From positions 62,001 to 126,000 of the forward strand of contig URFM01000001.1 of assembly GCA_900547035.1 (NCBI GenBank): a stretch of DNA of 64,000 bases, written 5' to 3'. This document shows, piece by piece, positions 36,485-45,596 of this stretch; position 1 is the first letter of the stretch; the number at the start of each line of letters is the position of its first letter. The position numbers were made by a program, and so were the translations under genes. The notes beneath the pieces are model-generated. The model was not told the origin of the DNA and searched no databases. It worked only from the letters and a program-made list of their open reading frames with translations. Origin of the DNA: an uncultured Clostridium sp. GTDB lineage: Bacteria > Bacillota > Clostridia > Lachnospirales > Lachnospiraceae.

Positions 36485-37216
36485 CTATTCTTCGTTCCAA
36501 TTGTGGTAAACAGCCTGAACGTCATCGTCTTCATCCAGAAGATCCAGAATCCTGGTAAGCTTCTTAATATCATCCTCGCTTGTCAGGTCCACCCAGGTCT
36601 GAGGGATCATAGTAATATCGGCTTCCATCATAGGAATCTTCTGGGCTTCCAATGCTTCACGGACCGCGCTGAAATCATCAGGGGCAGTGATGACCTCATA
36701 ACTGTTCTCCTCCTCAGAGAAGTCCTCCGCGCCAGCATCCAGGGCCAGCATCATCAGCTCATCCGGGTCCATATCGCACTCTTCTTTGTCGATCACAATC
36801 TGACCCTTCTGGTCGAACATGTAAGAAACGCTTCCGGGAGTGCCTACGTTCCCGCTTCCTTTGGTAAAGGCGCTTCGAACATTTGCCGCCGTACGGTTCT
36901 TATTATCCGTCAGCGTATCTACAATAATCGCCACGCCGCTGGGACCATATCCCTCATAGCGGAGCGCTTCGTAATTAACCGAACCGGCGTCTCCAGCCGC
37001 CTTCTTAATACCGCGCTCAATGGTATCATTTGGCATATTGTTGGCCTTGGCCTTCGCGATTACATCCCTAAGCTTACTGTTGTTGGCCGGATCGGGTCCG
37101 CCTTCCTTCACCGCTACCGCAATTTCACGGCCAATCACCGTGAAAATCTTTCCCTTTGCGGCATCATTGCGTTCCTTTTTATGCTTAATATTGGCGAACT
37201 TTGAATGTCCTGACAT
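36485..37216 (-). CDS. yebC: YebC/PmpR family regulator
   Basis: The 243-residue protein begins [23 protein letters not shown] and contains [36 protein letters not shown], typical of YebC. Proteins in this family were described as transcriptional regulators and more recently as translation factors for proline stretches. The gene has its own promoter (37269-37297) and terminator. Confidence 0.96.
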   Translation of the reverse strand: MSGHSKFANIKHKKERNDAAKGKIFTVIGREIAVAVKEGGPDPANNSKLRDVIAKAKANNMPNDTIERGIKKAAGDAGSVNYEALRYEGYGPSGVAIIVDTLTDNKNRTAANVRSAFTKGSGNVGTPGSVSYMFDQKGQIVIDKEECDMDPDELMMLALDAGAEDFSEEENSYEVITAPDDFSAVREALEAQKIPMMEADITMIPQTWVDLTSEDDIKKLTRILDLLDEDDDVQAVYHNWNEE

Positions 37217-37268
37217 TGGTAAAACACCCTTTCTCTTAAATCTTTGTAGTCACATACACATCTTTTCA

Positions 37269-37297
37269 AGTTTAGCACGATTCCCCACCGGTGACAA
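37269..37297 (-). promoter_or_regulatory. Promoter of yebC
   Basis: On the minus strand TTGTCA (37297-37292) and TAAACT (37274-37269) are 17 nt apart. Confidence 0.65.
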
Positions 37298-37308
37298 GCA
37301 CAATTTTC

Positions 37309-38730
37309 TCAACCTTCCTGAACTGCCATTTTCGCGTCACCGCCTGTATGGGATTCTTCTTTTCTTTCCGGCTCTTCGATCCTGCTTACCTGAACAGACT
37401 CAATGGTCTTATTTCCTACTTTCAGAACCTGAAAATGGTATCCGCCGTACTCTACCGCCGGTCTCTCGTCTTCTTTGGGAATCCGGTCCAGCCTGGCGAT
37501 CAGGAATCCGCTCAGGGTTCCGTATGTATCGCTGTCCTCCTGCGAAAGGGTAAGTCCCAAAATTTCCTGAACCTCTTCCAGGTCGGTCATCCCCTTCATC
37601 ACATAGCTGTGGTCCGGCTGCTCCGTGATACATTCTTCCTCATTGTCGTACTCATCCTGAATACTGCCCACAATCTCTTCCAAAATATCCTCCATGGTCA
37701 GGAGCCCGGCCGTCTGGCCGTATTCATCCACAACGATTTCCATGTGAATCTTTCTGGACTGCATCTCCTTAAACAGGGTGTCGATGCTTCTGGTCGCCGG
37801 AATAAAGCTGGCCTCCATTAGAAGACCCGGAATCTTTCCAATAGGAATCGGACGGTTTTCTTCCTTTTCATAGGCGCTCATGGCATCTCTCATATGAAGA
37901 ATGCCGATAATATCGTCGATATCCTCTCCCGATACGGGGTAACGCGTCTTATTACCTTCATTCAGAATAAAGCTGACCGCCTCCTGAAGAGTCATATCGT
38001 CATCCAGAATTTCCATATTGGTCCGGTGAGTCATAATATCCTGCGCTTCGGTTTCTCCCAGCTGAAAGATGTTGGTGATCATTTTCGTTTCGCCGGCTTT
38101 CAGAATCCCCTGCTCGTGGCCTTCATTAACCATGGACATTATGTCTTCCTCTGTTACATTTTCGCTGTTATCCTGTATCTTTACCTTAAACAGGGCCAGA
38201 ACCGCCACGGAAACTCCCCGAACCAGTTTGGACAGAGGCAGAAAAAGACCTGCCGTGAAGGTCACCACCGGCAGAACGCGGTACCCCCAGCCCTTTGGAT
38301 TGACCGCCGCCATACGTTTTGGAATCAGAACTCCAAAACATACGACCAGGATTAATATAACCAGGCTGATTACCAATACAAGGCCTGCCTGCACCCACCA
38401 TCCGGGATTTTCATACCAGCGGATGCCATCTGCCGATGGGAACCAGGTTTGCGTCAAGCGTCCCATCCGGACAATCAGCACCGGTATAAATATAGCCCCC
38501 ATAATCATTCCAACAAGATGGGTCATAATCTGAATCGTGTTGATCAGATTTGCCGGGTTCTCAATCACACGGAGCATGCGCGCCGCTGCCGCATCTCCTT
38601 TCCCGGCCTCTTCCTCCAGCTCATCCTCATCCATATTTTGAATGGCGGATCCGAATCCGTAAAACGCTGCCTCCAGCAGAATAAAGCCAATCAGCAGCAA
38701 TATACCGACCGGCGAATAACCATCGTCCAT
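37309..38730 (-). CDS. CNNM/HlyC-CorC family membrane protein (hemolysin-like)
   Basis: The 473-residue protein has an N-terminal DUF21/CNNM membrane domain with about four helices, a pair of CBS domains (MTHRTNMEILDDDMTLQEAV, then PATRSIDTLFKEMQSR) and a C-terminal CorC_HlyC domain (EEIVGSIQDEYDNEE). Family members are linked to Mg2+ or other divalent cation efflux and are often called hemolysins without evidence. No strong ribosome site is near the ATG at 38730. It lies downstream of mazF. Confidence 0.9.
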   Translation of the reverse strand: MDDGYSPVGILLLIGFILLEAAFYGFGSAIQNMDEDELEEEAGKGDAAAARMLRVIENPANLINTIQIMTHLVGMIMGAIFIPVLIVRMGRLTQTWFPSADGIRWYENPGWWVQAGLVLVISLVILILVVCFGVLIPKRMAAVNPKGWGYRVLPVVTFTAGLFLPLSKLVRGVSVAVLALFKVKIQDNSENVTEEDIMSMVNEGHEQGILKAGETKMITNIFQLGETEAQDIMTHRTNMEILDDDMTLQEAVSFILNEGNKTRYPVSGEDIDDIIGILHMRDAMSAYEKEENRPIPIGKIPGLLMEASFIPATRSIDTLFKEMQSRKIHMEIVVDEYGQTAGLLTMEDILEEIVGSIQDEYDNEEECITEQPDHSYVMKGMTDLEEVQEILGLTLSQEDSDTYGTLSGFLIARLDRIPKEDERPAVEYGGYHFQVLKVGNKTIESVQVSRIEEPERKEESHTGGDAKMAVQEG

Positions 38731-38832
38731 AAAAGTAAAAAAGCACTCCCTTCCATGTATTCACTGATGGTTATCATACCATTATTCCCTTTTTTCGTCA
38801 ATGTCATCTTCTGGGACCTTTCTGCCGGATCA

Positions 38833-39180
38833 TTATGTATCCATGGCCAGACTGACCTTTAAAGCCTGGTTCACCTGTTCCAAAAGTTCCCCGTCAATAT
38901 GGCAGATTTTTTCCCTCAGCCTCTGCTTATCAATGGTCCGCAGCTGCTCCAGCAAAATGACCGAATCCTTGGCCATAGCACTTCGGCCTGAACTAAGCTC
39001 CACATGGGTAGGAAGCTTCGCCTTATTCATTCGGGAGGTAATCGCCGCGCAAATCACCGTCGGGCTATGTTTATTTCCTACATCGTTCTGAATCACCAGA
39101 ACCGGGCGCACTCCCCCCTGTTCCGACCCCACCACAGGCCTTAAATCCGCGTAATAGATATCTCCTCGTTTGATAATCAC
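38833..39180 (-). CDS. mazF: MazF/PemK family endoribonuclease toxin (NdoA-like)
   Basis: The 115-residue protein reads [20 protein letters not shown], then [18 protein letters not shown] and LPTHVEL, the MazF fold with RGDIYYADL and the conserved Thr. MazF cuts single-stranded mRNA at short motifs. The start is a GTG at 39180, with GGAG about 10 nt upstream; the open frame extends 36 codons further without protein-like content. It lies 135 nt after alr, as in Bacillus, but the small ndoAI antitoxin gene that separates alr and ndoA there is not visible. Confidence 0.92.
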   Translation of the reverse strand: MIIKRGDIYYADLRPVVGSEQGGVRPVLVIQNDVGNKHSPTVICAAITSRMNKAKLPTHVELSSGRSAMAKDSVILLEQLRTIDKQRLREKICHIDGELLEQVNQALKVSLAMDT

Positions 39181-39315
39181 TGCTGTCACTCTCCATTTCC
39201 AGAAATCAGGCCTTTTTCTGCCTCTTACCAGTAGTATGGACAGATTTCCCCAATTTATACTTTGGCAAATCCCCTCTGTGATTAGCATATGATTTCAAAT
39301 CTCAACCTGGAACTT

Positions 39316-40515
39316 TTACAAAAAGTCTACATACCGGTCATCCGAGTAATCTTTCACTCCTACGATCCTGCCCTGACTCCAATAAACTCTTGGAATCCGT
39401 TTTCCCATATTGCAAATAATCTCGTAGCGAAACGCCCCTCCGGCCTCTTCAATCTCCTCGATCGTAATCCGCTCTTTTCCCTGAGTCCCCATCAAAACCA
39501 CCTCATCCTGGGGCAAAACATCCGGAATGTGGCTAACGTCCACCATAAACTGATCCATACAAATTCTACCTAAAACCGGAGCTCTCATTCCGCGAATCAG
39601 TACGTGGCCCTTCCCGGAAAGGCTCCTGGGATAACCATCCCCATATCCCACCGGAATCGTTGCAATGCGCATAGTTTGTGCCGCCACAAACGTTCCTCCA
39701 TAACTGACCGGCGTCCCGGCCTCTATGGTCTTCAGACAGCTGACCCTTGTTTTTACAGACATGGCCGGAGTCAATTCCACCAGATCTTTTCTCACTTCGT
39801 CCGAAGGGTAGATCCCGTACATGGAAATTCCGGCCCTGCACATCTTTAAGCGGTTGGAAGGGAAACCTTCTACCATAGCCGCGCTGTTTGAACAGTGACA
39901 GTAAGGAATTTCCAGTCCGTGATCCTTCAGCCTTCCCATGAAATTTTCAAAATCCTGAAGCTGTTTTTGAGCGGATTCCTTATCCCGCTCGTCTGCGCGC
40001 GCAAAATGAGTAAAAATCCCCTCGATTTGAATTCCCGGCAGGCAGCTGATTTGCTTTACAAGTCTAACCGACTCCTCCCCCGGCTTCATACCAATACGGC
40101 TCATCCCCGTATCTACCGCAAGATGAATGCGCAGTTTCTGATGGGACGATTCCGCCAGCCTTGAAAGTTCCTGGGCTTGGCCCAGTTCGAATACTGCCGG
40201 TCGAAGCCGCCATTGGAGCAATTCCTCAAAATCCTCCGGAAAGGTCACCCCTAAAATCAGAATCATCCCCTCAACACCGTGATGACGCAGATTGATCCCT
40301 TCCTGGAGCGTGGCTACGCCAAACCCTGACACATAGGGGGCTGCCGCCTTCGCTACAGGAACCGCCCCATGGCCATAACCGTCCGCCTTTACAACTGCCA
40401 TCATTTCTGTTTTTTCCGGAAGCAGCGCCTTCATGGCCTTCAGATTAGACGCAATGGCATCCAGATTAATGTCTGCCTCTACTCTCCGGCAATTTTTTAA
40501 TCTTGTCTCGTCCAT
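39316..40515 (-). CDS. alr: Alanine racemase
   Basis: This PLP enzyme makes D-alanine for peptidoglycan. The 399-residue protein has Lys43 in the PLP motif VVKADGYGHGA, GIFTHFARADE, and the C-terminal catalytic-Tyr region RAGISMYGIYPS with GRICMDQFMVDVSH. It overlaps the end of nnr by 19 nt. Confidence 0.97.
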   Translation of the reverse strand: MDETRLKNCRRVEADINLDAIASNLKAMKALLPEKTEMMAVVKADGYGHGAVPVAKAAAPYVSGFGVATLQEGINLRHHGVEGMILILGVTFPEDFEELLQWRLRPAVFELGQAQELSRLAESSHQKLRIHLAVDTGMSRIGMKPGEESVRLVKQISCLPGIQIEGIFTHFARADERDKESAQKQLQDFENFMGRLKDHGLEIPYCHCSNSAAMVEGFPSNRLKMCRAGISMYGIYPSDEVRKDLVELTPAMSVKTRVSCLKTIEAGTPVSYGGTFVAAQTMRIATIPVGYGDGYPRSLSGKGHVLIRGMRAPVLGRICMDQFMVDVSHIPDVLPQDEVVLMGTQGKERITIEEIEEAGGAFRYEIICNMGKRIPRVYWSQGRIVGVKDYSDDRYVDFL

Positions 40516-42098
40516 TTTCCTTCCTCCATTTTAGCCGGAGTCGGATCGTTCCGGTTTTCCTTTTTTCCGGGGGCCGCCGCCTCCCTTAAATAATCCGCCA
40601 ATTCTCTGGCCAAAAGCCCGTGAGGCCCCCCCTCCTTTTCAGCCAGGTCGCCTGCTCTTCCATGCAGATACGCTCCCAGACGCGCCGCCTCTTTTTCCTC
40701 CATCCCCAGAGCTAAAAGGGCGCCAATCACTCCGGAAAGCACATCGCCGGAACCGGCTTTGGCCATAGCGCTGTTTCCGCTGGTATTGACATAGATTTCC
40801 CCGTCTCTGGATGCCACTACTGTAGCTGCGTCCTTTAACACACAGGTCAGACCATAACGAAGGGCATAATTTCTGGCGCAGGAAACCAGGTCTTTCTGGA
40901 TTTCTGAAACAGGCTGTCCCGTCAGCCGACTCATTTCTCCTAGATGGGGAGTAATGATGAGATTCTCCGTAAAATAAGATGTCAGATAGGGATGAGCGGC
41001 AATGGTGTTAAGTCCATCCGCATCCACCACCACAGGAGTACAGGCAGCTGTCAGAATATCTTCCACCAAATATTCTACATACTCCTCAGAACCCAGACCC
41101 GGACCCATGATCACCACATCCGCCCACTGGCACTGGGCATCGATCATCTGCCGGAATTCTTCCCTGCCTTCTATCAGCTGGCTTTGGGTATAGGTAGCCA
41201 AAATTGCTTCTGGAAGCAGCTGCTGCAGTACCGGGCGGTTCTCCTGAACCGTCAGAATTTTTACCAGGCCGGCCCCCATCCGATAAGCGGCCAGGGCGCT
41301 CAAATAAGCAGCCCCGCACATGTGCTTGGAACCTGCTACAATCAGAATCCGTCCAAAGGTTCCCTTGTTGGAATAGGCTTTTCTGGGCGGAATCCGCTCT
41401 AAGTCCTCTATTCCATAGGCCAAAGCCGGCTCCTGCGCAAGATGCCTTATGGCTTCCCTGGGGAAACCGATTTCCGCGATCGTAACCTCTCCTCCATAAT
41501 CCCTTCCGGGATACAGCGCGGTTCCTAGCTTTTCCCAGCCAAATGTGACTGTCCGGTCTGCCCGGACAGCCCTTCCCATCACCGCTCCCGTATCAGCATC
41601 AATCCCGGAAGGCAGGTCTACCGAAACCACACACCGGACCCGTCCCTCTTCTCTCCACCGGTTAATACGATCTGTCCACTGTCCCGGAGTGCCGGTCACC
41701 TCTCTGGCAAGCCCTACTCCAAACAGCGCATCGATCACCGCTGCACCGGATACAGGCAGTTCATCCTGCTCCCCCATAAGAACCGGTACTCCCAGATTCC
41801 GGGCGATTTCCACCTGTGCTGCCAGTTCTCTGCTGGCCTTCTGCAAATTTCCCACGAGAACAACCTGGACGCTATAGCCCCGAAGATAGAGAATGCGGGC
41901 TGCAGCCACCCCGTCGGCCCCATTGTTTCCCATTCCGCATACCGCAAGGACAGGCTCACTGTCATCTGTCCTCTCCTGAATACTCTGAGCCACCGCCAGA
42001 GCTGCCCGCTCCATCAGCACCATAGAGGGAATTTTCATCTTCTCCATGGAATAAGCATCGACGGCTTTTGCCTGTTTTCCCGTCAATAAATACCTCAT
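40497..42098 (-). CDS. nnr: Bifunctional NAD(P)H-hydrate epimerase / ADP-dependent dehydratase
   Basis: The protein repairs damaged NAD(P)H hydrates. Its 533 residues have an N-terminal YjeF_N epimerase domain (AVCGMGNNGADGVAAAR and SVDLPSGIDADTG, about residues 1-215) and a C-terminal ribokinase-like YjeF_C dehydratase domain (GTFGRILIVAGSKHMCGAAYL, MGPGLGSEEY, KAGSGDVLSGVIGALLA). I placed the start at the ATG at 42098 with GGAG upstream. Its first 137 nt lie inside the acpS frame in another phase. Confidence 0.95.
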   Translation of the reverse strand: MRYLLTGKQAKAVDAYSMEKMKIPSMVLMERAALAVAQSIQERTDDSEPVLAVCGMGNNGADGVAAARILYLRGYSVQVVLVGNLQKASRELAAQVEIARNLGVPVLMGEQDELPVSGAAVIDALFGVGLAREVTGTPGQWTDRINRWREEGRVRCVVSVDLPSGIDADTGAVMGRAVRADRTVTFGWEKLGTALYPGRDYGGEVTIAEIGFPREAIRHLAQEPALAYGIEDLERIPPRKAYSNKGTFGRILIVAGSKHMCGAAYLSALAAYRMGAGLVKILTVQENRPVLQQLLPEAILATYTQSQLIEGREEFRQMIDAQCQWADVVIMGPGLGSEEYVEYLVEDILTAACTPVVVDADGLNTIAAHPYLTSYFTENLIITPHLGEMSRLTGQPVSEIQKDLVSCARNYALRYGLTCVLKDAATVVASRDGEIYVNTSGNSAMAKAGSGDVLSGVIGALLALGMEEKEAARLGAYLHGRAGDLAEKEGGPHGLLARELADYLREAAAPGKKENRNDPTPAKMEEGKWTRQD

Positions 42099-42471
42099 TT
42101 TCCCCGCTCCCTTCTCCCTGTGCCACCGCGAAAGCCAGCGCATGCTCTCTGGTATTGGAAATAGATACCTGGATCTCCCTGATCCCCAGTTCTCTTGCCC
42201 GTTTTGCAGCTCCATCGTAAAGCTTTACATAAGGCTTTCCCAGTTCGTCTCTTAATGCCTCGATTGCCTTTGGTCCGAATCCCCGAAATCCCGTTCCCAG
42301 GGCTTTGGCCACCGCCTCTTTGACAGCAAAATCGCCGGCAAGGCTGGAAATAGACTCCCTTGCCTGCCGGCGCTCCTGTTCGGTAAACGTATAGGCCATA
42401 AAAGAGTCCCGCTCACAGGCTCTTTTCATTCGCTGAATTTCTACCAGATCCGTTCCTACTCCTATGACCAT
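41962..42471 (-). CDS. acpS: Holo-[acyl-carrier-protein] synthase with a C-terminal extension
   Basis: AcpS transfers 4'-phosphopantetheine to acyl carrier protein. The 169-residue product has VIGVGTDLVEIQRM at the N terminus, FAVKEAVAKALGTGFRG with the catalytic Glu/Lys, and the closing VSISNTREHALAFAVAQG. Typical AcpS proteins end about there (120-125 residues); this frame continues 45 residues through the first 137 nt of nnr in a different frame. The start ATG at 42471 follows GGAG. It lies 20 nt after rex. Confidence 0.93.
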   Translation of the reverse strand: MVIGVGTDLVEIQRMKRACERDSFMAYTFTEQERRQARESISSLAGDFAVKEAVAKALGTGFRGFGPKAIEALRDELGKPYVKLYDGAAKRARELGIREIQVSISNTREHALAFAVAQGEGSGENEVFIDGKTGKSRRCLFHGEDENSLYGADGAGSSGGGSEYSGEDR

Positions 42472-42491
42472 ATTCTCCAGTTCTCCGCCTT

Positions 42492-43154
42492 TTACTTTTT
42501 CGCCGTCTTTGCGCCCTTCTTCTGCTCCTGTCTGCTGCATACCCGATAAGACAAACGCATCAGGCTCTCTGACAGGTGGACGTTTTCTACTACCACATCA
42601 TCCGGTACCACCAGATCCGTATGGGCGAAATTCCAAATTGCCTTAATTCCCGCTTTTACCAGACGATCCGCGATCTCAGGCGCTTTTGTCTTAGGAATAG
42701 TAAGGGCTGCGATCTGGATATCGTTGTCTTTAATAAAGCTTTCCATCTCATCCACGGAACGAATCTCGATTCCCCGGATCACCAGACCAATCAGCTTCGG
42801 ATTGATATCGAACATTCCCTTAATCAAAAAGCCTCTTCTCTCAAAATTCGTATAATTGGCAATGGCCTGGCCCAAATTTCCAGCTCCTATAATAATCAGA
42901 TTGTGCTGCTGGTCAATACCAAGAATCTTCGCGATCTCCGCGTAAAGATATTTTACATTATAGCCGTATCCCTGCTGGCCGAAGCCGCCGAAATTATTCA
43001 GGTCCTGGCGTATCTGGGAGGCAGTTACCTTCATCCGGGCGCTGAGTTCGTTGGATGAAATCCGTTCCACTCCCTCCTCAATCAGCTCCCCCAAATACCG
43101 ATAGTACCGGGGCAGACGCCCAATCACTGCTTTTGAAATTTTCTTTCCTTCCAT
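42492..43154 (-). CDS. rex: Redox-sensing transcriptional repressor Rex
   Basis: Rex senses the NADH/NAD+ ratio and represses fermentation genes. The 220-residue protein has an N-terminal winged helix (LPRYYRYLGELIEEGVERIS, ARMKVTASQIRQDLNNFGGF) and the Rossmann motif IIGAGNLGQAIANY. The start at 43154 has AAAGGTG seven nt upstream; 33 more codons of open frame run into the leader and are not used. A consensus promoter lies at 43265-43293. I saw no TTGTTAA-type Rex box near it. Confidence 0.96.
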   Translation of the reverse strand: MEGKKISKAVIGRLPRYYRYLGELIEEGVERISSNELSARMKVTASQIRQDLNNFGGFGQQGYGYNVKYLYAEIAKILGIDQQHNLIIIGAGNLGQAIANYTNFERRGFLIKGMFDINPKLIGLVIRGIEIRSVDEMESFIKDNDIQIAALTIPKTKAPEIADRLVKAGIKAIWNFAHTDLVVPDDVVVENVHLSESLMRLSYRVCSRQEQKKGAKTAKK

Positions 43155-43184
43155 CCTGTTCACCTTTCCTGTCTGCTTTTCATC

Positions 43185-43240
43185 CCCTAAACGACCTCGT
43201 AGCGATCCGGGACGGCGCATCTTCTTGTCCGGCAAATGCC
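43185..43240. repeat. Dispersed-family repeat in the rex leader
   Basis: Read on the minus strand, GCCGGACAAGAAGATGCGCC followed by GTCCCGGATCG aligns with the loop and 3' arm of the element at 24735-24788 (GCCGGGCAAGAAGATACCCG, then GCCGTCCTGAAC). The left arm is more degenerate. It lies between the rex promoter and start codon. Confidence 0.5.
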
Positions 43241-43264
43241 TGGCAAAAAGCATATATCAGTCTT

Positions 43265-43293
43265 ATTATACGCATATGACAAAAAAATGTCAA
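43265..43293 (-). promoter_or_regulatory. Promoter of rex-acpS-nnr-alr-mazF
   Basis: On the minus strand TTGACA (43293-43288) and TATAAT (43270-43265) are 17 nt apart, a perfect consensus. Confidence 0.88.
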
Positions 43294-43310
43294 ACCGTTT
43301 CACGATGTTC

Positions 43311-43339
43311 TTGAAAAAATAATGTTCTTATATTATACT
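43311..43339 (+). promoter_or_regulatory. Promoter of the ABC-F gene
   Basis: On the plus strand TTGAAA (43311-43316) and TATACT (43334-43339) are 17 nt apart, divergent from the rex promoter. Confidence 0.78.
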
Positions 43340-43386
43340 GTTTCATGGTTATGCCCGCATATTAAGCTGTTTTAAAGGAGATAATC

Positions 43387-45375
43387 GTGATTTTATCGTG
43401 CAGTAATATCAGCAAATCATTTGGCGATCAGGATGTGTTGAAGCACATATCCTTTCACATAGAAGAACATGAAAAGGCGGCTGTGGTCGGTATCAACGGT
43501 GCCGGAAAATCCACTCTGCTGAAAATTATTATTGGTGAACTGGCTCCCGATGAAGGAGTGGTTTCCTTGTCAAAGGGCGCTTCCATCGGCTATCTGGCCC
43601 AGCACCAGGACCTGGAGGGGGCTTCCACCATCTATGATGCGTTAATGGAGGTAAAGCAGCCGGTCATTCAGATGGAAAAACGTCTGCGGCTGCTGGAAGC
43701 CTCCATGAAGGAGCTTTCCGGCGAAGCTCTGGAGAGCGCCCTTGAAGAATACAGCCGCCTGGACCACCAGTTTGAGCTGGAAGGCGGATACGTCTGGCAG
43801 AGTGAAATCACCGGGGTTTTGAAGGGCCTGGGATTTGAGGAGCAAGAATTTTCTAAAGAAATCCATGCGCTCTCAGGCGGTCAGAAAACCCGGGTCTCCC
43901 TGGGAAAACTTCTTCTAACCAAGCCCGAACTCCTGCTTTTGGACGAGCCCACCAACCACCTGGACATGGAGTCTATCGCATGGCTGGAAACCTATCTGAA
44001 AAGCTATTCCGGAAGCGTAATTCTGGTCGCTCACGACCGCTATTTTCTGGACCGGGTAGTCTCCAAGGTAATAGAGCTGGACAACGGTATTGGCACCGTG
44101 TTTTCCGGTAACTACACCGCCTACAGCGAGAAGAAGGCCATGCTGCGGGACGCCCAGATCCGGGCTTATCTGAACCAGCAGCAGGAAATCAAGCGGCAGG
44201 AGGCGGTCATTGCCAAATTAAAATCCTTCAACCGTGAAAAATCCATCCGCCGGGCGGAAAGCCGCGAAAAAATGCTGGAGAAAATCGATCGGCTGGAGCG
44301 GCCTGTAGAAATTGACGATTCCATGGACATCCGGCTGGAGCCAGATGTGATCAGCGGCAACGACGTGCTGACGGTACAGGATTTATCCAAGTCCTTCGGC
44401 AGCCAGCTGCTCTTTTCCCATGTAAATTTTGAAATCAAGCGCGGGGAGCGGGTGGCTGTGATCGGCAATAACGGCACCGGAAAAACCACCCTGCTGAAAA
44501 TCATCAACGGTATGCTGCCGGCGGACAGCGGCCAAATCCGTCTGGGCTCAAAGGTACACATCGGCTACTACGACCAGGAACATCAAGTGCTGCATCCGGA
44601 CAAGACTCTCTTTGACGAAATTCAGGACGCCTACCCTGCCATGAATAATACCCAGATTCGGAATACTCTGGCCTCCTTCCTTTTTACGGGGGACGATGTG
44701 TTTAAGCTCATCCGGGATTTAAGCGGAGGAGAACGGGGCAGAGTTTCCTTGGCAAAGCTTATGCTGTCGGATGCCAACTTTCTGCTTTTGGACGAGCCTA
44801 CCAACCATCTGGATATTACCTCCAAGGAGATTCTGGAAAGCGCCTTAAACCGTTATACGGGAACTGTTCTTTACGTTTCCCACGACCGGTATTTCATCAA
44901 CCGGACCGCCACGCGGATTCTGGATTTGACGGGGCAGACGTTTGTCAATTATATCGGGAATTATGAGTATTACCTGGAAAAAAAGGAGGACGTGGAAGCA
45001 GCCCACTTTGAGCGCCTTGCTAGAGAAGTGAAAAATACCTCCGGTAAAAACGGCTCCCCGGCCGCTTCTGCCCCGGCGCTTTCCTCTCAGGCTGCTGCCT
45101 CGGCTTGCGTGGGCGCGGGGCGCCAGGACTGGAAGGCACAAAAGGAGGAGCAGGCAAGGCTCCGCAAACTTCAGAACGAGTTAAAAAAGACGGAGGAGGA
45201 AATCCACCGACTGGAGACCAGGGACCAGGAAATCGATGAACTCCTCTCTCAGGAAGAGGTCTACACCAACGTATCCCGCCTGATGGAGCTGAACCAGGAG
45301 AAAGAGAAAAACAGCGCCCGCCTGGAAGAGCTTTACGAACGCTGGGAAGAACTGTCCGAGGAGGTGGAAGGATGA
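43387..45375 (+). CDS. ABC-F family ATPase (YdiF/Uup-like)
   Basis: ABC-F proteins are soluble ATPases that act on ribosomes. The 662-residue protein has two ABC domains (Walker A GINGAGKST and GNNGTGKTT; signature LSGGQKTRVSLGKLLL and LSGGERGRVSLAKLML; Walker B LLLLDEPTNHLDM and FLLLDEPTNHLDI), a central linker of about 80 residues rich in charged residues, and a long C-terminal extension ending in a coiled coil (EEEIHRLETRDQEIDELL). No membrane domain is present. The start is GTG with AAAGGAG six nt upstream. Whether it protects against antibiotics or is a housekeeping factor cannot be told. Confidence 0.95.
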   Translation: MILSCSNISKSFGDQDVLKHISFHIEEHEKAAVVGINGAGKSTLLKIIIGELAPDEGVVSLSKGASIGYLAQHQDLEGASTIYDALMEVKQPVIQMEKRLRLLEASMKELSGEALESALEEYSRLDHQFELEGGYVWQSEITGVLKGLGFEEQEFSKEIHALSGGQKTRVSLGKLLLTKPELLLLDEPTNHLDMESIAWLETYLKSYSGSVILVAHDRYFLDRVVSKVIELDNGIGTVFSGNYTAYSEKKAMLRDAQIRAYLNQQQEIKRQEAVIAKLKSFNREKSIRRAESREKMLEKIDRLERPVEIDDSMDIRLEPDVISGNDVLTVQDLSKSFGSQLLFSHVNFEIKRGERVAVIGNNGTGKTTLLKIINGMLPADSGQIRLGSKVHIGYYDQEHQVLHPDKTLFDEIQDAYPAMNNTQIRNTLASFLFTGDDVFKLIRDLSGGERGRVSLAKLMLSDANFLLLDEPTNHLDITSKEILESALNRYTGTVLYVSHDRYFINRTATRILDLTGQTFVNYIGNYEYYLEKKEDVEAAHFERLAREVKNTSGKNGSPAASAPALSSQAAASACVGAGRQDWKAQKEEQARLRKLQNELKKTEEEIHRLETRDQEIDELLSQEEVYTNVSRLMELNQEKEKNSARLEELYERWEELSEEVEG

Positions 45376-45593
45376 AACTGAAACGCATTGCCGCCTTAAT
45401 CGGGGCCCTGTTTTTCATAATCCTGGCCCTGGCACTCTTCGTTTCTGCCATTGTGGGCGCTCCCTTTGAAGTGCTGGCAGCCCTCCTCTTCTGCCTGGTC
45501 CTGATACCCATCATCGCTTACGCCATGGTGCTGGCGGCCCGGGTGTTTCGGAAGGATAAGAAAAGCGACCATACTGATACCGATTCCATTTAA
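45372..45593 (+). CDS. Small two-helix membrane protein downstream of ABC-F
   Basis: A 73-residue protein beginning MKLKRIAALIGALFFIILAL, with two transmembrane helices and a basic tail (RVFRKDKKSDH). Its ATGA overlaps the ABC-F stop, so it is coupled. Small membrane proteins in this place are common in Lachnospiraceae and have no assigned function. The last ten or so codons (SDHTDTDSI) may have been acquired from the adjoining ribU remnant. Confidence 0.75.
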   Translation: MKLKRIAALIGALFFIILALALFVSAIVGAPFEVLAALLFCLVLIPIIAYAMVLAARVFRKDKKSDHTDTDSI

Positions 45594-45596
45594 TAG

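Noticed and set aside
43155..43300. Rex self-operator near the rex promoter
   Set aside because: No TTGTTAA-N4-TTAACAA-like sequence found.
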